DNA from: Cellulomonas wangsupingiae | GTDB taxonomy: Bacteria > Actinomycetota > Actinomycetes > Actinomycetales > Cellulomonadaceae | Reading direction: 5' to 3' | NCBI RefSeq assembly: GCF_024508275.1 | Contig: NZ_CP101989.1 | Span: 992,001 to 1,056,000, forward strand | DNA length: 64,000 nucleotides | Shown: in pieces, positions 1-8,226 of the stretch | Position numbering within the stretch: position 1 is the stretch's first letter | Layout of the letters: every line of letters starts with the position of its first letter | Position numbers and translations under genes: made by a program | The notes under the pieces: generated by a model | Databases searched by the model: none | Seen by the model: the letters and a program-made list of their open reading frames with translations, nothing else | What the model was told of the DNA's origin: nothing

Positions 1-349
<349 letters not shown>

Positions 350-360
350 TCACCGCCTGA

Positions 361-405
361 ACGACGACGCCCGGTCCACCGTCACGGTGGGCCGGGCGTC
401 GTCGT
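361..405 (+). terminator. Rho-independent-type hairpin after eno
   Basis: Two 20-nt arms (361-380 and 386-405) pair along their whole length with one G-U pair around a 5-nt loop. No T-run follows, which is normal for GC-rich actinobacterial terminators. It lies 12 nt after the enolase stop and separates eno from ftsB. Confidence 0.85.
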
Positions 406-474
406 GCGGTCAGGCGGGCCCGGCCCGTGGCGGACACGGCCGTCCGGCCTCCGGCGTATCCGGCGCACGGAGGG

Positions 475-480
475 CACAAT
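475..480 (+). promoter_or_regulatory. -10 hexamer of a probable leaderless ftsB promoter
   Basis: The hexamer CACAAT ends 7 nt before the ATG at 488. A transcript from it would start at or next to the start codon, giving a leaderless mRNA. No good -35 or correctly spaced ribosome-binding site was found. Confidence 0.45.
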
Positions 481-487
481 CGAGGCC

Positions 488-1249
488 ATGTCGTCCCCCC
501 GTCGTCCTCCCGTGCCCGGCTCCGGCCGTCGGCAGGGCCGCGACGAGACGCCGTCGGGCGCCGTGCCCCGCGCGCGCCGGGCGCCGGGCGGCAAGCCGGG
601 CGGGTCCACGTCCTCCCGCGGTACCCGCGCCGCCGCCCCGCGGTCCGGGTCGGTCCCGAAGGTCGGTGGGACCGCCTCACGGCCCGCGGCGGCGCGCACC
701 GCCGGACGCCCGGGACCGGGGCGCGCCGGCACGCCGACCGGCGCCGTGCCCCGCGCGGCGTCGCCCCGGCTGCCGCTGCCGCGGATGTTCACGGTCCGCG
801 CGATCGTGTTCTCGCTGGTGCTGCTGGTCGCCTTCGTGCTCGTGTACCCGACGCTCGCCTCGTACCTCGCGACGCGCACGGAGGTCGAGCAGCTGCGGGC
901 GGCGCGCGACGCCGCGCAGGCCGAGAACGCCGACCTGGAGGCCGAGCTGAAGCGCTGGGACGACGACGCGTACATCGTCGCCCAGGCGCGCGAGCGGCTG
1001 TCGTTCGTCATGCCGGGGGAGACCGCGTTCGTCGTCGTGGACCCCGAGACGGTGCCCGCGACCGGCGTCGACGAGGGCCCCGTGCGGACGGCCGCGGACG
1101 GGGCGACCCGGCCCTGGTACGCGACGGTGTGGGAGTCGGTGCAGATCGCGGGCGAGCTGGAGCTCGACGCCACGACCGTCCCCCCGGACGACGCGGTGCC
1201 GCCGGCGCCCACCGCGCCGGCCGACCCGGAGCCCACGCCCGCCGGGTGA
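488..1249 (+). CDS. ftsB: Septum formation initiator, FtsB/DivIC family
   Basis: A 253-residue division protein of the FtsB/DivIC type, which in the family bridges FtsQ and FtsL in the divisome. The first 95 residues are a basic, Pro/Gly/Arg-rich cytoplasmic tail, longer than in E. coli and typical of actinobacteria. One membrane segment follows at about 102-122, then a short coiled coil at about 130-158 (EVEQLRAARDAAQAENADLEAEL). After that comes the conserved ARERLSFVMPGE block at about 166-177 and an acidic Pro-rich tail. I chose ATG 488 because a -10 hexamer sits 7 nt upstream. An in-frame upstream start at 404 would overlap the eno terminator. The family is clear; the exact start is less certain. 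Confidence 0.88.
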   Translation: MSSPRRPPVPGSGRRQGRDETPSGAVPRARRAPGGKPGGSTSSRGTRAAAPRSGSVPKVGGTASRPAAARTAGRPGPGRAGTPTGAVPRAASPRLPLPRMFTVRAIVFSLVLLVAFVLVYPTLASYLATRTEVEQLRAARDAAQAENADLEAELKRWDDDAYIVAQARERLSFVMPGETAFVVVDPETVPATGVDEGPVRTAADGATRPWYATVWESVQIAGELELDATTVPPDDAVPPAPTAPADPEPTPAG

Positions 1250-1288
1250 CGGCGGTCCCTCGCGGTCGCCCCGTGCCCGTGGGGGACA

Positions 1289-1936
1289 ATGGGGTCGCCC
1301 GCCCGAGCGACCGAACGGACCGACGTGCCCGCACGACCCGACCCCACCACCCATCGCGACGTTCCCGGACCCTCGGCGCTGGCCGCTGACGCGCCGCCGG
1401 TGCCCGTGACGCCCGCCACGCCGGAGGCCGTCGTGGCCACGGCCGTGACGGACCCGGTCAGTGCTCGCGACGTCGAGGTGCTGACCGAGCAGCTCGGCCG
1501 GCCCCCGCGCGGGGTCGTGGGCGTCGCCGCGCGGTGCGTGTGCGGACGGCCGCTCGTGGTGCGCACCGCCCCGCGGCTCGACGACGGCACGCCGTTCCCC
1601 ACGACGTACTACCTGACGTCGCCGCAGGCCGTCGCGGCCGTGAGCGCCGTCGAGGCGTCCGGGGTGATGAAGGAGCTGACGGCCCGCCTCGCCGAGGACG
1701 AGGAGCTCGCGGCAGGGCACCGCCGCGCGCACGAGGCCTACCTCGCGGACCGCGAGGCGCTGGGGCACGTGCCGGAGATCGAGGGCATCTCGGCCGGCGG
1801 CATGCCGCACCGGGTCAAGTGCCTGCACGTCCTGGTCGCGCACGCGCTGGCCGCCGGGCCGGGGGTCAACCCCGTCGGGGACGAGGTGCTGGCGACCATC
1901 GCCGACCGCTGGCGTCCCGACCGCTGCACCTGCTGA
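1289..1936 (+). CDS. DUF501 family protein
   Basis: A protein of up to 215 residues of the DUF501 family, conserved in actinobacteria between ftsB and ppx and of unknown biochemical role. Recognisable parts are the QLGRPPRGVVGVAARCVCGRP block with its Cys-x-Cys, the FPTTYYLTSP segment, the GISAGGMPHRVKCLHVLVAHALA block, and a C-terminal DRCTC. The conserved Cys and His residues suggest metal binding, but this is inference. ATG 1289 overlaps a GACAAT -10-like hexamer (1285-1290). The in-frame GTG at 1325 may therefore be the true start, giving 203 residues. The first 70 residues are low complexity and poorly conserved in the family. Confidence 0.85.
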   Translation: MGSPARATERTDVPARPDPTTHRDVPGPSALAADAPPVPVTPATPEAVVATAVTDPVSARDVEVLTEQLGRPPRGVVGVAARCVCGRPLVVRTAPRLDDGTPFPTTYYLTSPQAVAAVSAVEASGVMKELTARLAEDEELAAGHRRAHEAYLADREALGHVPEIEGISAGGMPHRVKCLHVLVAHALAAGPGVNPVGDEVLATIADRWRPDRCTC

Positions 1937-1987
1937 CGTCGACGCGGCGCCGCCGGACGCCAGGTCGGCGCTGTCGGTCCGCGGTGG

Positions 1988-1993
1988 CACGAT
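1988..1993 (+). promoter_or_regulatory. -10 hexamer of a probable leaderless ppx promoter
   Basis: CACGAT lies 6 nt upstream of GTG 2000, the same geometry as at ftsB and ndh. It supports starting the gene at 2000 rather than at the GTG at 1994. Confidence 0.45.
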
Positions 1994-1999
1994 GTGCCG

Positions 2000-2953
2000 G
2001 TGACACGCGTGGCAGCCATCGACTGCGGGACCAACTCCATCCGTCTGCTCGTCGCGGACGTCGACCGGGACGCGGGCACGCTCGTCGACCTGGAGCGCAC
2101 GAACGAGGTGGTGCGGCTGGGTCAAGGGGTCGACCGCACGGGCCTGCTCGCGCCCGAGGCGCTCGCGCGGACGCTCGACGCCGCGCGCCGGTACCACGAG
2201 GTGTGCGAGCGGCTCGGCGTCGAGGCGGTGCGCTTCGTGGCGACGTCGGCGACGCGTGACGCGCGCAACCGCGACGAGTTCGTCACCGGGGTGCGGGCCG
2301 CGCTGGGCGTGGACCCCGAGGTCGTCGCCGGCGACGAGGAGGCGCGCCTGTCGTTCCGCGGCGCGACGGGCGTCCTCGCGAGCCGGTTCGACGGGCCCTT
2401 CCTGGTCGTCGACCTGGGCGGCGGGTCGACGGAGCTGGTGCTCGGCACGCAGGTGCCCGAGGCCGCGGTGTCGATGGACGTCGGCTCCGTGCGCCTCACG
2501 GAGCGGCACCTGCACGACGACCCGCCGACCGCCGCCCAGGTGGCGGCGGCCGACGCCGACGTGCACGCCGCGCTCGACGCGGCCGCCCGGGTCGTGCCGC
2601 TGGGACGCACGGTGACGCTCGTGGGGCTGGCCGGCTCGGTGACGACGCTGACGGCGCACGCGCTGGGCCTGGACCGGTACGACCGGGACCGCATCGACGG
2701 CGCGGTGCTCGGTGTCGACGACGTGCTCGCGTCGTGCGAGGACATGCTGGCCCGCACGCGCGACGAGCGGGCGGCGCTGCCGTACCTGCACCCGGGGCGC
2801 GTCGACGTCATCGGTGCCGGGGCGCTGGTCTGGCGTGACGTGGTGCGGCGCGTGCGCGACGAGGTCGCGGCAGCCGGCGGGGCGCTGACCCGCGTCGTGA
2901 CGTCCGAGCACGACATCCTCGACGGCATCGCCTGGAGCGTCGCCGAGCGCTGA
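2000..2953 (+). CDS. ppx: Exopolyphosphatase, Ppx/GppA family
   Basis: A 317-residue single-domain Ppx/GppA phosphatase that removes terminal phosphate from polyphosphate (and, in some homologues, the 5'-phosphate of pppGpp). The ASKHA fold shows in the N-terminal phosphate-1 motif AIDCGTNSIRLLVAD (about 6-20) and the phosphate-2 motif VVDLGGGSTEL (about 135-145). The GEEARLSF-like block (DEEARLSFRG) and a late GAGALVWRD helix fit too. It lacks the C-terminal HD-type domain of E. coli Ppx, so it matches the short actinobacterial Ppx1 class. Start GTG 2000 gives the usual MTRVAAIDCGTNS opening; GTG 1994 would add two residues. It is probably not translated from a leader. Confidence 0.93.
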   Translation: MTRVAAIDCGTNSIRLLVADVDRDAGTLVDLERTNEVVRLGQGVDRTGLLAPEALARTLDAARRYHEVCERLGVEAVRFVATSATRDARNRDEFVTGVRAALGVDPEVVAGDEEARLSFRGATGVLASRFDGPFLVVDLGGGSTELVLGTQVPEAAVSMDVGSVRLTERHLHDDPPTAAQVAAADADVHAALDAAARVVPLGRTVTLVGLAGSVTTLTAHALGLDRYDRDRIDGAVLGVDDVLASCEDMLARTRDERAALPYLHPGRVDVIGAGALVWRDVVRRVRDEVAAAGGALTRVVTSEHDILDGIAWSVAER

Positions 2954-2954
2954 C

Positions 2955-2984
2955 GCGCGCGGACGGCGAGCCACGGCCGCGCGC
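2955..2984 (+). terminator. Possible terminator after ppx
   Basis: Perfect 8-bp GC-only arms (2955-2962 and 2977-2984) with a 14-nt loop lie directly after the ppx stop. The stem is short, so this is a weak to moderate call. Confidence 0.5.
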
Positions 2985-3103
2985 TGCGGCAGGCACTCCT
3001 GCGGCGTGCAGCCGCACGCGGTGCTGGATCGACCTCTCACGGCCGGGAGAGGGCGTGTGGCGACCGGGCGACACGTGTGGCGTGTCGTGGACAGTAGTGC
3101 GGA

Positions 3104-3121
3104 CTGCACAGTACTGTGCAG
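3104..3121. promoter_or_regulatory. 18-bp perfect palindrome, candidate PadR operator
   Basis: CTGCACAGTACTGTGCAG is a perfect 18-bp palindrome about 100 nt upstream of the padR start. PadR proteins commonly bind a palindrome in their own promoter. Its position before the structured leader suggests autoregulation at the transcription start. No other regulator gene is near. Confidence 0.6.
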
Positions 3122-3122
3122 C

Positions 3123-3199
3123 GTGCGGGCCCTGGAGGGGTGCCCGCACCACGTACCGCACGTCGGTCCCGCCCGGAGGGGGCCGGGACCGACGTGCGG
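3123..3199 (+). promoter_or_regulatory. Two-hairpin leader before padR
   Basis: Two successive hairpins lie between the palindrome and the padR ribosome-binding site. The first pairs 3123-3130 with 3142-3149 (8 bp). The second pairs 3156-3171 with 3184-3199 (16 bp, 12-nt loop). The binding site (GAGAGG, about 3211-3216) follows the second hairpin by 11-12 nt. No T-run follows, so a simple terminator is not obvious. Confidence 0.5.
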
Positions 3200-3221
3200 C
3201 TGCCGAGGATCGAGAGGTCGC

Positions 3222-3551
3222 ATGGACACCACACAGCTGCTCAAGGGGGTGCTGGACCTGGCCGTGCTCGCCGTCGTGGCGGACGAGGACGGCTACGGCT
3301 ACGACGTCGTGCGGCGCCTGCGCGCCGCCGGCATCGAGGAGGTCGGCGACGCGTCGGTCTACGGCACGCTGCGCCGGCTCTACTCGTCGGGGGCCCTGAC
3401 GTCGTACGTCGTGCCCAGCGACGAGGGGCCGCACCGCAAGTACTACGGCATCAACGCGCAGGGGCGGGCCGTCCTGGCCGCGCAGCGCAAGGACTGGTAC
3501 GAGTTCGCGGGCACGATGCAGCGCCTGCTCGGGACGGAGGCAGTGGCATGA
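3222..3551 (+). CDS. PadR family transcriptional regulator
   Basis: A 109-residue one-domain PadR repressor. The winged-helix core shows as QLLKGVLDLAVLAVVADEDGYGYDVVRRL (helices 1-2), then SVYGTLRRLYSSGAL (recognition helix) and the wing YVVPSDEGPHRKYYGI. It ends with a short amphipathic dimer helix (ALAAQRKDWYEFAGTMQRLL type). ATG 3222 is chosen for its GAGAGG site 5 nt upstream; a longer frame opens at 3006 but runs through the palindrome and the leader hairpins. The stop overlaps the next gene as ATGA. PadR genes coupled to HAAS-type membrane proteins usually act as a pair, the membrane partner being the regulated output. The ligand is unknown. Confidence 0.92.
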   Translation: MDTTQLLKGVLDLAVLAVVADEDGYGYDVVRRLRAAGIEEVGDASVYGTLRRLYSSGALTSYVVPSDEGPHRKYYGINAQGRAVLAAQRKDWYEFAGTMQRLLGTEAVA

Positions 3552-4774
3552 GCATCGTCGATGACGCGATCGCGGGGGACGTGCGGGCGTACGCCACGCA
3601 GGTGCGGGCGGCGCTCGCCGACCTGGGCCAGGACCAGGTCGACGACCTGACGGACGGGCTCGAGGCCAACCTCACCGACACCCTCGCCGACGAGCGGCGG
3701 GCCCACGGCGGGTCCCTGGTCGAGGAGTTCGGCGAGCCGGGTGCGTACGCGGCCGAGCTGCGGACGGCAGCAGGGCTCGCGCCCGTGCCGCACCGCGAGG
3801 GGAGCGTCCGGGCGGCGCTGCTGTCGCCGTGGCGGGCCCTGCGCGAGCTGGACCGCGCCGCGCTCGCGCAGCTGCGCGCCACCCGCTGGTTCCCGGGTCT
3901 GGAGGACCTGCTGGTCGCGCTGCGGTCGGCGTGGTGGGTGCTGCGGGGCTGGGCGCTGGCCCATCTGCTGCTGCAAGTCCTCGGGGCGGAGCCCACCTCG
4001 TCCTTCTGGCTGCCCTCGACGCTCGGCGGCTGGGTCCTGCTCGTCCTGTGCGTGGTCGCCAGCGCCCAGTGGGGGCGCGGCCGGTGGCGCACGGGCCCGC
4101 GCTGGCAGCGGCCCCTCATGATCGTCAGCGGCCTCCTCGCCGTCGCGAGCCTGGTCCTCCTGCTGACGCTGCCGAGCTCGCAGCGGTACGACCTCGAGTA
4201 CGCCCGGACGGTGGCCGACGCCCCGCCTGCGGACGGAATCGTCGTCGACGGGGAGTACGCCCACAACCTCTTCGTCTACGACGCGCAGGGGCGGCCGGTG
4301 GAGGGGGCGCAGGTCTTCGACCAGGCCGGGCGTCCCGTCACGACCGAGCCGGACGGGGGCACCCTGTGGATGCAGCAGCAGTTCTGGCCCGAGGGGGCCG
4401 ACGCGCCGCTGCACCACGTGGGCGTCGCGGGGCCGAACGGTGAGACCCGCTGGAACGTCTTCCCGCTGTACAGCCTGCCCGCAGACGCCTGGACGTACGA
4501 CGACGAGACGCAGCGCGACGTCCCGGGTGACGACGCTGCTGACCAGGTCCGCGCCCCGTCATGGCCGTTCGCCTCGGCCGCGCCGGTCACGGTGTGGGGT
4601 GCCGTGACACCGGGCGGCCAGGTCGAGGACGGTCCGACCCCGACCCCGACCCCGACGCCAGACGCCTCGCCGGACCCGGCGTCCGAGCTCCCGGCCGATC
4701 CGGCGGCCGACCTCGCCCCGGGCGCGGAACCGACCGCCGGCGACGCGCCCGTACCGCAGGTGCCGACCCCCTGA
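3548..4774 (+). CDS. HAAS-type (DUF1700-like) membrane protein
   Basis: A 408-residue membrane protein translated from an ATGA overlap with padR. The first 75 residues look like the HAAS/DUF1700 helical domain that accompanies PadR regulators (YATQVRAALADLGQDQVDDL...FGEPGAYAAEL). At least two membrane segments follow, near residues 155-180 and 185-215. Next comes a soluble region containing a carboxypeptidase-regulatory-like stretch (FVYDAQGRPVEGAQVFD). The Pro/Thr-rich C-terminal tail has the repeat TPTPTPTP. Its role is unknown; the context suggests it senses or executes the response controlled by the PadR protein. The family call rests on the N-terminal domain and the pairing. Confidence 0.75.
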   Translation: MSIVDDAIAGDVRAYATQVRAALADLGQDQVDDLTDGLEANLTDTLADERRAHGGSLVEEFGEPGAYAAELRTAAGLAPVPHREGSVRAALLSPWRALRELDRAALAQLRATRWFPGLEDLLVALRSAWWVLRGWALAHLLLQVLGAEPTSSFWLPSTLGGWVLLVLCVVASAQWGRGRWRTGPRWQRPLMIVSGLLAVASLVLLLTLPSSQRYDLEYARTVADAPPADGIVVDGEYAHNLFVYDAQGRPVEGAQVFDQAGRPVTTEPDGGTLWMQQQFWPEGADAPLHHVGVAGPNGETRWNVFPLYSLPADAWTYDDETQRDVPGDDAADQVRAPSWPFASAAPVTVWGAVTPGGQVEDGPTPTPTPTPDASPDPASELPADPAADLAPGAEPTAGDAPVPQVPTP

Positions 4775-4837
4775 CCCCCGACGCGGGCCCACCCTCGCCT
4801 CACGGCGGGCGGGCCCGCGCCGGCCGGACGGCGGACC

Positions 4838-4843
4838 TAGGCT
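4838..4843 (+). promoter_or_regulatory. -10 hexamer upstream of the CNNM gene
   Basis: TAGGCT (TAnnnT) lies 33 nt before GTG 4877, leaving room for the GGAAG ribosome-binding site at 4867-4871. A -35 was not recognised. Confidence 0.35.
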
Positions 4844-4876
4844 GGGAAGGCCCCGTCGCCGATCCTGGAAGCCCCC

Positions 4877-6352
4877 GTGACCGTTGACACCTGGGCCGAC
4901 ATCGGCCTCGTCCTGCTGTTCGTCCTCATCGGTGGCGTGTTCGCCGGGACCGAGCTCGCGCTCGTCTCGCTGCGCGAGTCCCAGCTGGGCCAGCTCGAGA
5001 AGCAGGGGCCGCGCGGTGCGCGCGTCGCGGCGGTGGCGCGCAACCCCAACCGGTTCCTGGCGGCCGTGCAGATCGGTGTCACCGTCGCCGGCTTCTTCTC
5101 GGCCGCGTTCGGCGCGTCGACGCTGGCCTCGGCGCTCGCGCCGGTGTTCGAGTCGCTCGGGATGGCCCCCGGCACTGCCGAGGGTGTCGCGCTGGTGGTG
5201 CTCACGCTGCTCATCGCGTACCTGTCGCTCGTGCTGGGCGAGCTGGTCCCCAAGCGCATCGCGATGCAGCAGGCGGCGCGGGTCTCGCTGTGGGTGGGGC
5301 CGCCGCTCGACCGGTTCGCCGCGCTCATGACGCCGGTGGTCTGGCTGCTGTCGAAGTCGACCAACGGCGTCGTGCGGCTGCTCGGCTTCGACCCGGCGGC
5401 GACCAGCGACCAGATCAGCGACGAGGAGCTGCGCGACCTGGTGCGCACGCACCCCGACCTGCCGGAGGACGAGCGCCGGCTCATCGACGACATCTTCGAC
5501 GCGGGCGACCGCTCCCTGGTCGAGGTCATGCGGCCCCGTGCCGACGTCGCGTTCCTGCCGGCCGACGCGCCGATCGCCCAGGCGGCCCAGCTCGTCGGGA
5601 CGCTGCCCTACTCCCGGTACCCGGTGACGGGGGAGGACTTCGACGACGTCGTGGGCTTCGTCCACGTGCGCGACCTGCTGGCCCCCGTGGCGCGCGCGGT
5701 GCGCGAGGCGGACGCCGACCCGGACGCCCACGGGCGGGCGGGCGTCGTCGAGGCGATCGTGGAGGTCGCCGCCACGACCGTGGGGGAGGTGACGCGCCCC
5801 ATCGTGTCGCTGCCGGGCACGAACGCGGTGCTGCCGACGCTGTCCGCGATGCGGCGGACCGGTGCCCACATCGCGCTCGTCGTCGACGAGTACGGCGGCA
5901 CGGACGGCATCGTGACCCTCGAGGACCTGCTCGAGGAGCTCGTCGGCGACATCGTCGACGAGTACGACCCCGTGCCCGTGCGGCTGGCCGGCAACGCCGA
6001 CGTCGACGCGGGCCTCACCCTCGAGGACTTCGCGGACCGCACGGGCGTCGAGCTGCCCGAGGGCCCGTACGAGACGGTCGCCGGCTACGTGCTGGCGCGC
6101 CTGGGCCGCATCCCGCAGCCCGGCGAGGTCGTCGACGTGGTGGTGCCGGAGGACGAGGACGGCGGCGACCGGTCACCCGTGCGCCTGCGGGTCCTCACGG
6201 TGGACCGGCGGCGGATCACGCGCGTGCGGGTCGAGCGCGTGCCGAGCGCGAGCGGCGCCGGGGGATCTGCGCAGGTCGCGCCGCCGCTCGGGGTCGACGG
6301 AGCCGGCGACGACGACGCCGAGGCGCCCGGGGGCGCCGACGCAGAGCGCTGA
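4877..6352 (+). CDS. CNNM/CorC-type membrane transporter (hemolysin C family)
   Basis: A 491-residue integral membrane protein of the CNNM/CorC family, whose better studied members move Mg2+ or protect against divalent cations. An N-terminal CNNM (DUF21) domain covers about 1-185 with the motifs GVFAGTELALVSLRES and TVAGFFSAAFGAS. A CBS-domain pair follows at about 200-350 (VMRPRADVAFLPAD..., then the conserved ALVVDEYGGTDGIVTLEDLLEELVG block). The transporter-associated CorC/HlyC domain is at about 370-460, then a disordered tail. GTG 4877 is preceded by GGAAG at the right distance. Calling it a haemolysin would be misleading; the direction of ion transport cannot be inferred here. Confidence 0.9.
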   Translation: MTVDTWADIGLVLLFVLIGGVFAGTELALVSLRESQLGQLEKQGPRGARVAAVARNPNRFLAAVQIGVTVAGFFSAAFGASTLASALAPVFESLGMAPGTAEGVALVVLTLLIAYLSLVLGELVPKRIAMQQAARVSLWVGPPLDRFAALMTPVVWLLSKSTNGVVRLLGFDPAATSDQISDEELRDLVRTHPDLPEDERRLIDDIFDAGDRSLVEVMRPRADVAFLPADAPIAQAAQLVGTLPYSRYPVTGEDFDDVVGFVHVRDLLAPVARAVREADADPDAHGRAGVVEAIVEVAATTVGEVTRPIVSLPGTNAVLPTLSAMRRTGAHIALVVDEYGGTDGIVTLEDLLEELVGDIVDEYDPVPVRLAGNADVDAGLTLEDFADRTGVELPEGPYETVAGYVLARLGRIPQPGEVVDVVVPEDEDGGDRSPVRLRVLTVDRRRITRVRVERVPSASGAGGSAQVAPPLGVDGAGDDDAEAPGGADAER

Positions 6353-6435
6353 CGGGCCGCGCACCCGGGCGCGCGGAGGGCGGGATGTGCCGGGCGTCAC
6401 CGGCCCCCGACACCGCCTGGGAGCGTGTGCACGTC

Positions 6436-6441
6436 TACCGT
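6436..6441 (+). promoter_or_regulatory. -10 hexamer of a probable leaderless ndh promoter
   Basis: TACCGT lies 7 nt before ATG 6449. No ribosome-binding site fits, so the mRNA is likely leaderless. Confidence 0.5.
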
Positions 6442-6448
6442 ATGAGGT

Positions 6449-7942
6449 ATGCCTGAGTCGTCTCCTGCCGCCGCGGACGCCGCCCTCGCCACGGGTGAGC
6501 TCATGCCGGCCCCCGCCGGCAAGCCGCGCAAGGTCCCGCGGGTCCTCGTCCTCGGCGGCGGCACCGTCGGCCTGTACTCGGCCCGGCGTCTGCGTCGCCG
6601 GCTGGGCCGCCGTGACGCCGCCATCGTCGTGGTCGACCCCCGCCCGTACATGACCTATGCGCCCTTCCTGCCGGAGACCGCGGCGGGGTCGATCGACCCG
6701 CGCAACGTCGTCGCGCCCCACCGCCGCGCGCTCAAGGGCGTCGACGTGCTGCAGGGCCACGTCACGCAGATCCAGCACGCGGACCGTCGGGTCCAGATCA
6801 CGCCCATCGAGGGCGAGCCGTACTGGGTGACGTACGACCACCTCGTCGTCGGCCTCGGCTCGGTCGCCCGCACGCTGCCCATCCCCGGCCTGGCCGAGCA
6901 GGGCATCGGGTTCAAGAACGTCGAGGAGGCCATCGCCGTCCGCAACCACGTGCTGGGGCGCATCGACGTCGCGGCGTCGACGTGGGACCCCGAGCTGCGC
7001 CGCAAGATGCTGACGTTCGTGTTCGTCGGCGGCGGGTTCGCCGGGGTCGAGGCGCTCGGCGAGGTCGAGGACATGGCCCGCTACGCGGTGCGGCACTACA
7101 AGCAGATCGAGCCGGAGGAGATGCGCTTCGTCCTCGTCGAGGGCAGCCCGCGCATCCTGCCCGAGGTCAGCGAGGAGCTCGGCGGGTACACCCTCGAGCA
7201 GCTGCGCAAGCGCGACATCGAGATCTTCCTGTCCACGTTCCTGTCGTCCTGCGTCGACGGGCACATCGTGCTGTCGAACGGTGTCGAGTTCGACGCCGAG
7301 ACGCTGGTGTGGACCGCCGGGGTGAAGGCCAACCCGGTGCTGCAGGACTCGGACCTGCCGTTGGACAAGATGGGCCGCGTCATCTGCAACGAGTACCTGC
7401 AGATCACGGCGGAGGACGGCAGGGTCGTGGCCGACGCGTGGGCCGCGGGCGACTGCGCAGCCGTGCCCGACCTGTACAACCCCGGCAAGTTCTGCCCGCC
7501 GAACGCCCAGCACGCGCTGCGCGAGGGCAACCACATCGGCGACAACCTCGCGCTCGTCCTGCGCTCGGCCCGCCCGACGCCGTACAAGCACCGCAACGTC
7601 GGCGCCGTCGCGTCGCTCGGCATGTACAAGGGCGTCGCGCAGATGTTCGGCCGCATCAAGGTGCGCGGGTTCCTCGCGTGGGTCCTGCACCGCACGTACC
7701 ACGTGTTCGCGATGCCGACCTTCAACCGCAAGCTGCGCATCGCGGCCGGCTGGACCGGGTCGGTCCTGCTGCGCCGTGAGGTCGTCGCGCTCGGCTCCCT
7801 GCACGACCCGCGCGCGGAGTTCCGCGCCGCGTCGGTGCCGCCGAAGCCGAAGGACCAGCCGGCGGCGCCGGGTGCGGCGCTGCCGCCCCAGAAGGCCGAG
7901 AAGGACTCCCCGGCCGCGAAGGGCGACACGCCCGCGGCCTGA
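6449..7942 (+). CDS. ndh: Type II NADH dehydrogenase (NDH-2)
   Basis: A 497-residue flavoprotein of the NDH-2 family, which oxidises NADH and reduces menaquinone at the cytoplasmic membrane without pumping protons. The FAD-binding Rossmann motif is VLVLGGGTVGLYSARRL (about 32-48). The NADH-binding motif is FVFVGGGFAGVEALGE (about 190-205). The TWTAGVKANP and AWAAGDCAAVPD blocks are also typical. Near the C terminus, an amphipathic region (FLAWVLHRTYHVFAMPTFNRKLRIAAGW) probably docks on the membrane. The last 50 residues are a low-complexity Lys/Pro/Ala tail. ATG 6449 sits 7 nt after a -10 hexamer, giving a leaderless mRNA. The gene stands alone and should be its own transcription unit. Confidence 0.93.
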   Translation: MPESSPAAADAALATGELMPAPAGKPRKVPRVLVLGGGTVGLYSARRLRRRLGRRDAAIVVVDPRPYMTYAPFLPETAAGSIDPRNVVAPHRRALKGVDVLQGHVTQIQHADRRVQITPIEGEPYWVTYDHLVVGLGSVARTLPIPGLAEQGIGFKNVEEAIAVRNHVLGRIDVAASTWDPELRRKMLTFVFVGGGFAGVEALGEVEDMARYAVRHYKQIEPEEMRFVLVEGSPRILPEVSEELGGYTLEQLRKRDIEIFLSTFLSSCVDGHIVLSNGVEFDAETLVWTAGVKANPVLQDSDLPLDKMGRVICNEYLQITAEDGRVVADAWAAGDCAAVPDLYNPGKFCPPNAQHALREGNHIGDNLALVLRSARPTPYKHRNVGAVASLGMYKGVAQMFGRIKVRGFLAWVLHRTYHVFAMPTFNRKLRIAAGWTGSVLLRREVVALGSLHDPRAEFRAASVPPKPKDQPAAPGAALPPQKAEKDSPAAKGDTPAA

Positions 7943-8043
7943 GGTGACCCACCCGGGGAGTGTGCTGCGTTCGGGTCCCCTGGCGTCCCCGTCGCTGCAC
8001 GGTCTCCGGGAGCCAAGGGCTGGGCTGGCAGGATGACGGGCGC

Positions 8044-8117
8044 GCCCCCGTAGCCCAACCGGCAGAGGCAACCGGCTTAAACCCGGTCCAGTCCGGGTTC
8101 GAACCCCGGCGGGGGCA
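8044..8117 (+). tRNA. tRNA-Leu (anticodon UAA), short variable loop
   Basis: A complete cloverleaf without encoded CCA. Acceptor stem 8044-8050 pairs with 8110-8116 (7 bp), with A8117 as discriminator. The D stem is GCC/GGC (8053-8055/8067-8069). Anticodon stem ACCGG/CCGGT (8071-8075/8083-8087) closes the loop CTTAAAC, whose anticodon at 8078-8080 is TAA and reads UUA leucine codons. The variable loop is only 5 nt (8088-8092). The T stem CCGGG/CCCGG (8093-8097/8105-8109) closes TTCGAAC. Bacterial leucine tRNAs normally carry a long variable arm, so this class I-like shape is unusual. The leucine assignment rests on the anticodon alone. Confidence 0.9.
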
Positions 8118-8138
8118 CCCCCGGTGTGCACCGGCGTC

Positions 8139-8160
8139 GGTGACGCGGCGCCGCGTCACC
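8139..8160. terminator. 22-nt perfect palindrome after the tRNA
   Basis: A perfectly self-complementary 22-nt sequence (GGTGACGCGGC and its complement) lies 21 nt after the tRNA. It also follows the end of the convergent gene at 8227, so it can terminate both. Confidence 0.6.
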
Positions 8161-8226
8161 CGTGCGCGGCCGTCGGGCGGGCGTCAGGAGCCCGGCGGAC
8201 AGGGCCGCCCGGGGGACGCGCGGAGG

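Noticed and set aside
677..3244. Long minus-strand frame opposite ftsB to ppx
   Set aside because: Composition is Arg/Gly/His-rich with no motif, and the plus-strand genes are clear families. High GC makes such shadows common.
4640..4665. Tandem CCCGAC micro-repeat
   Set aside because: It encodes the TPTPTPTP linker of the HAAS-type protein, a common low-complexity tail without further structure.
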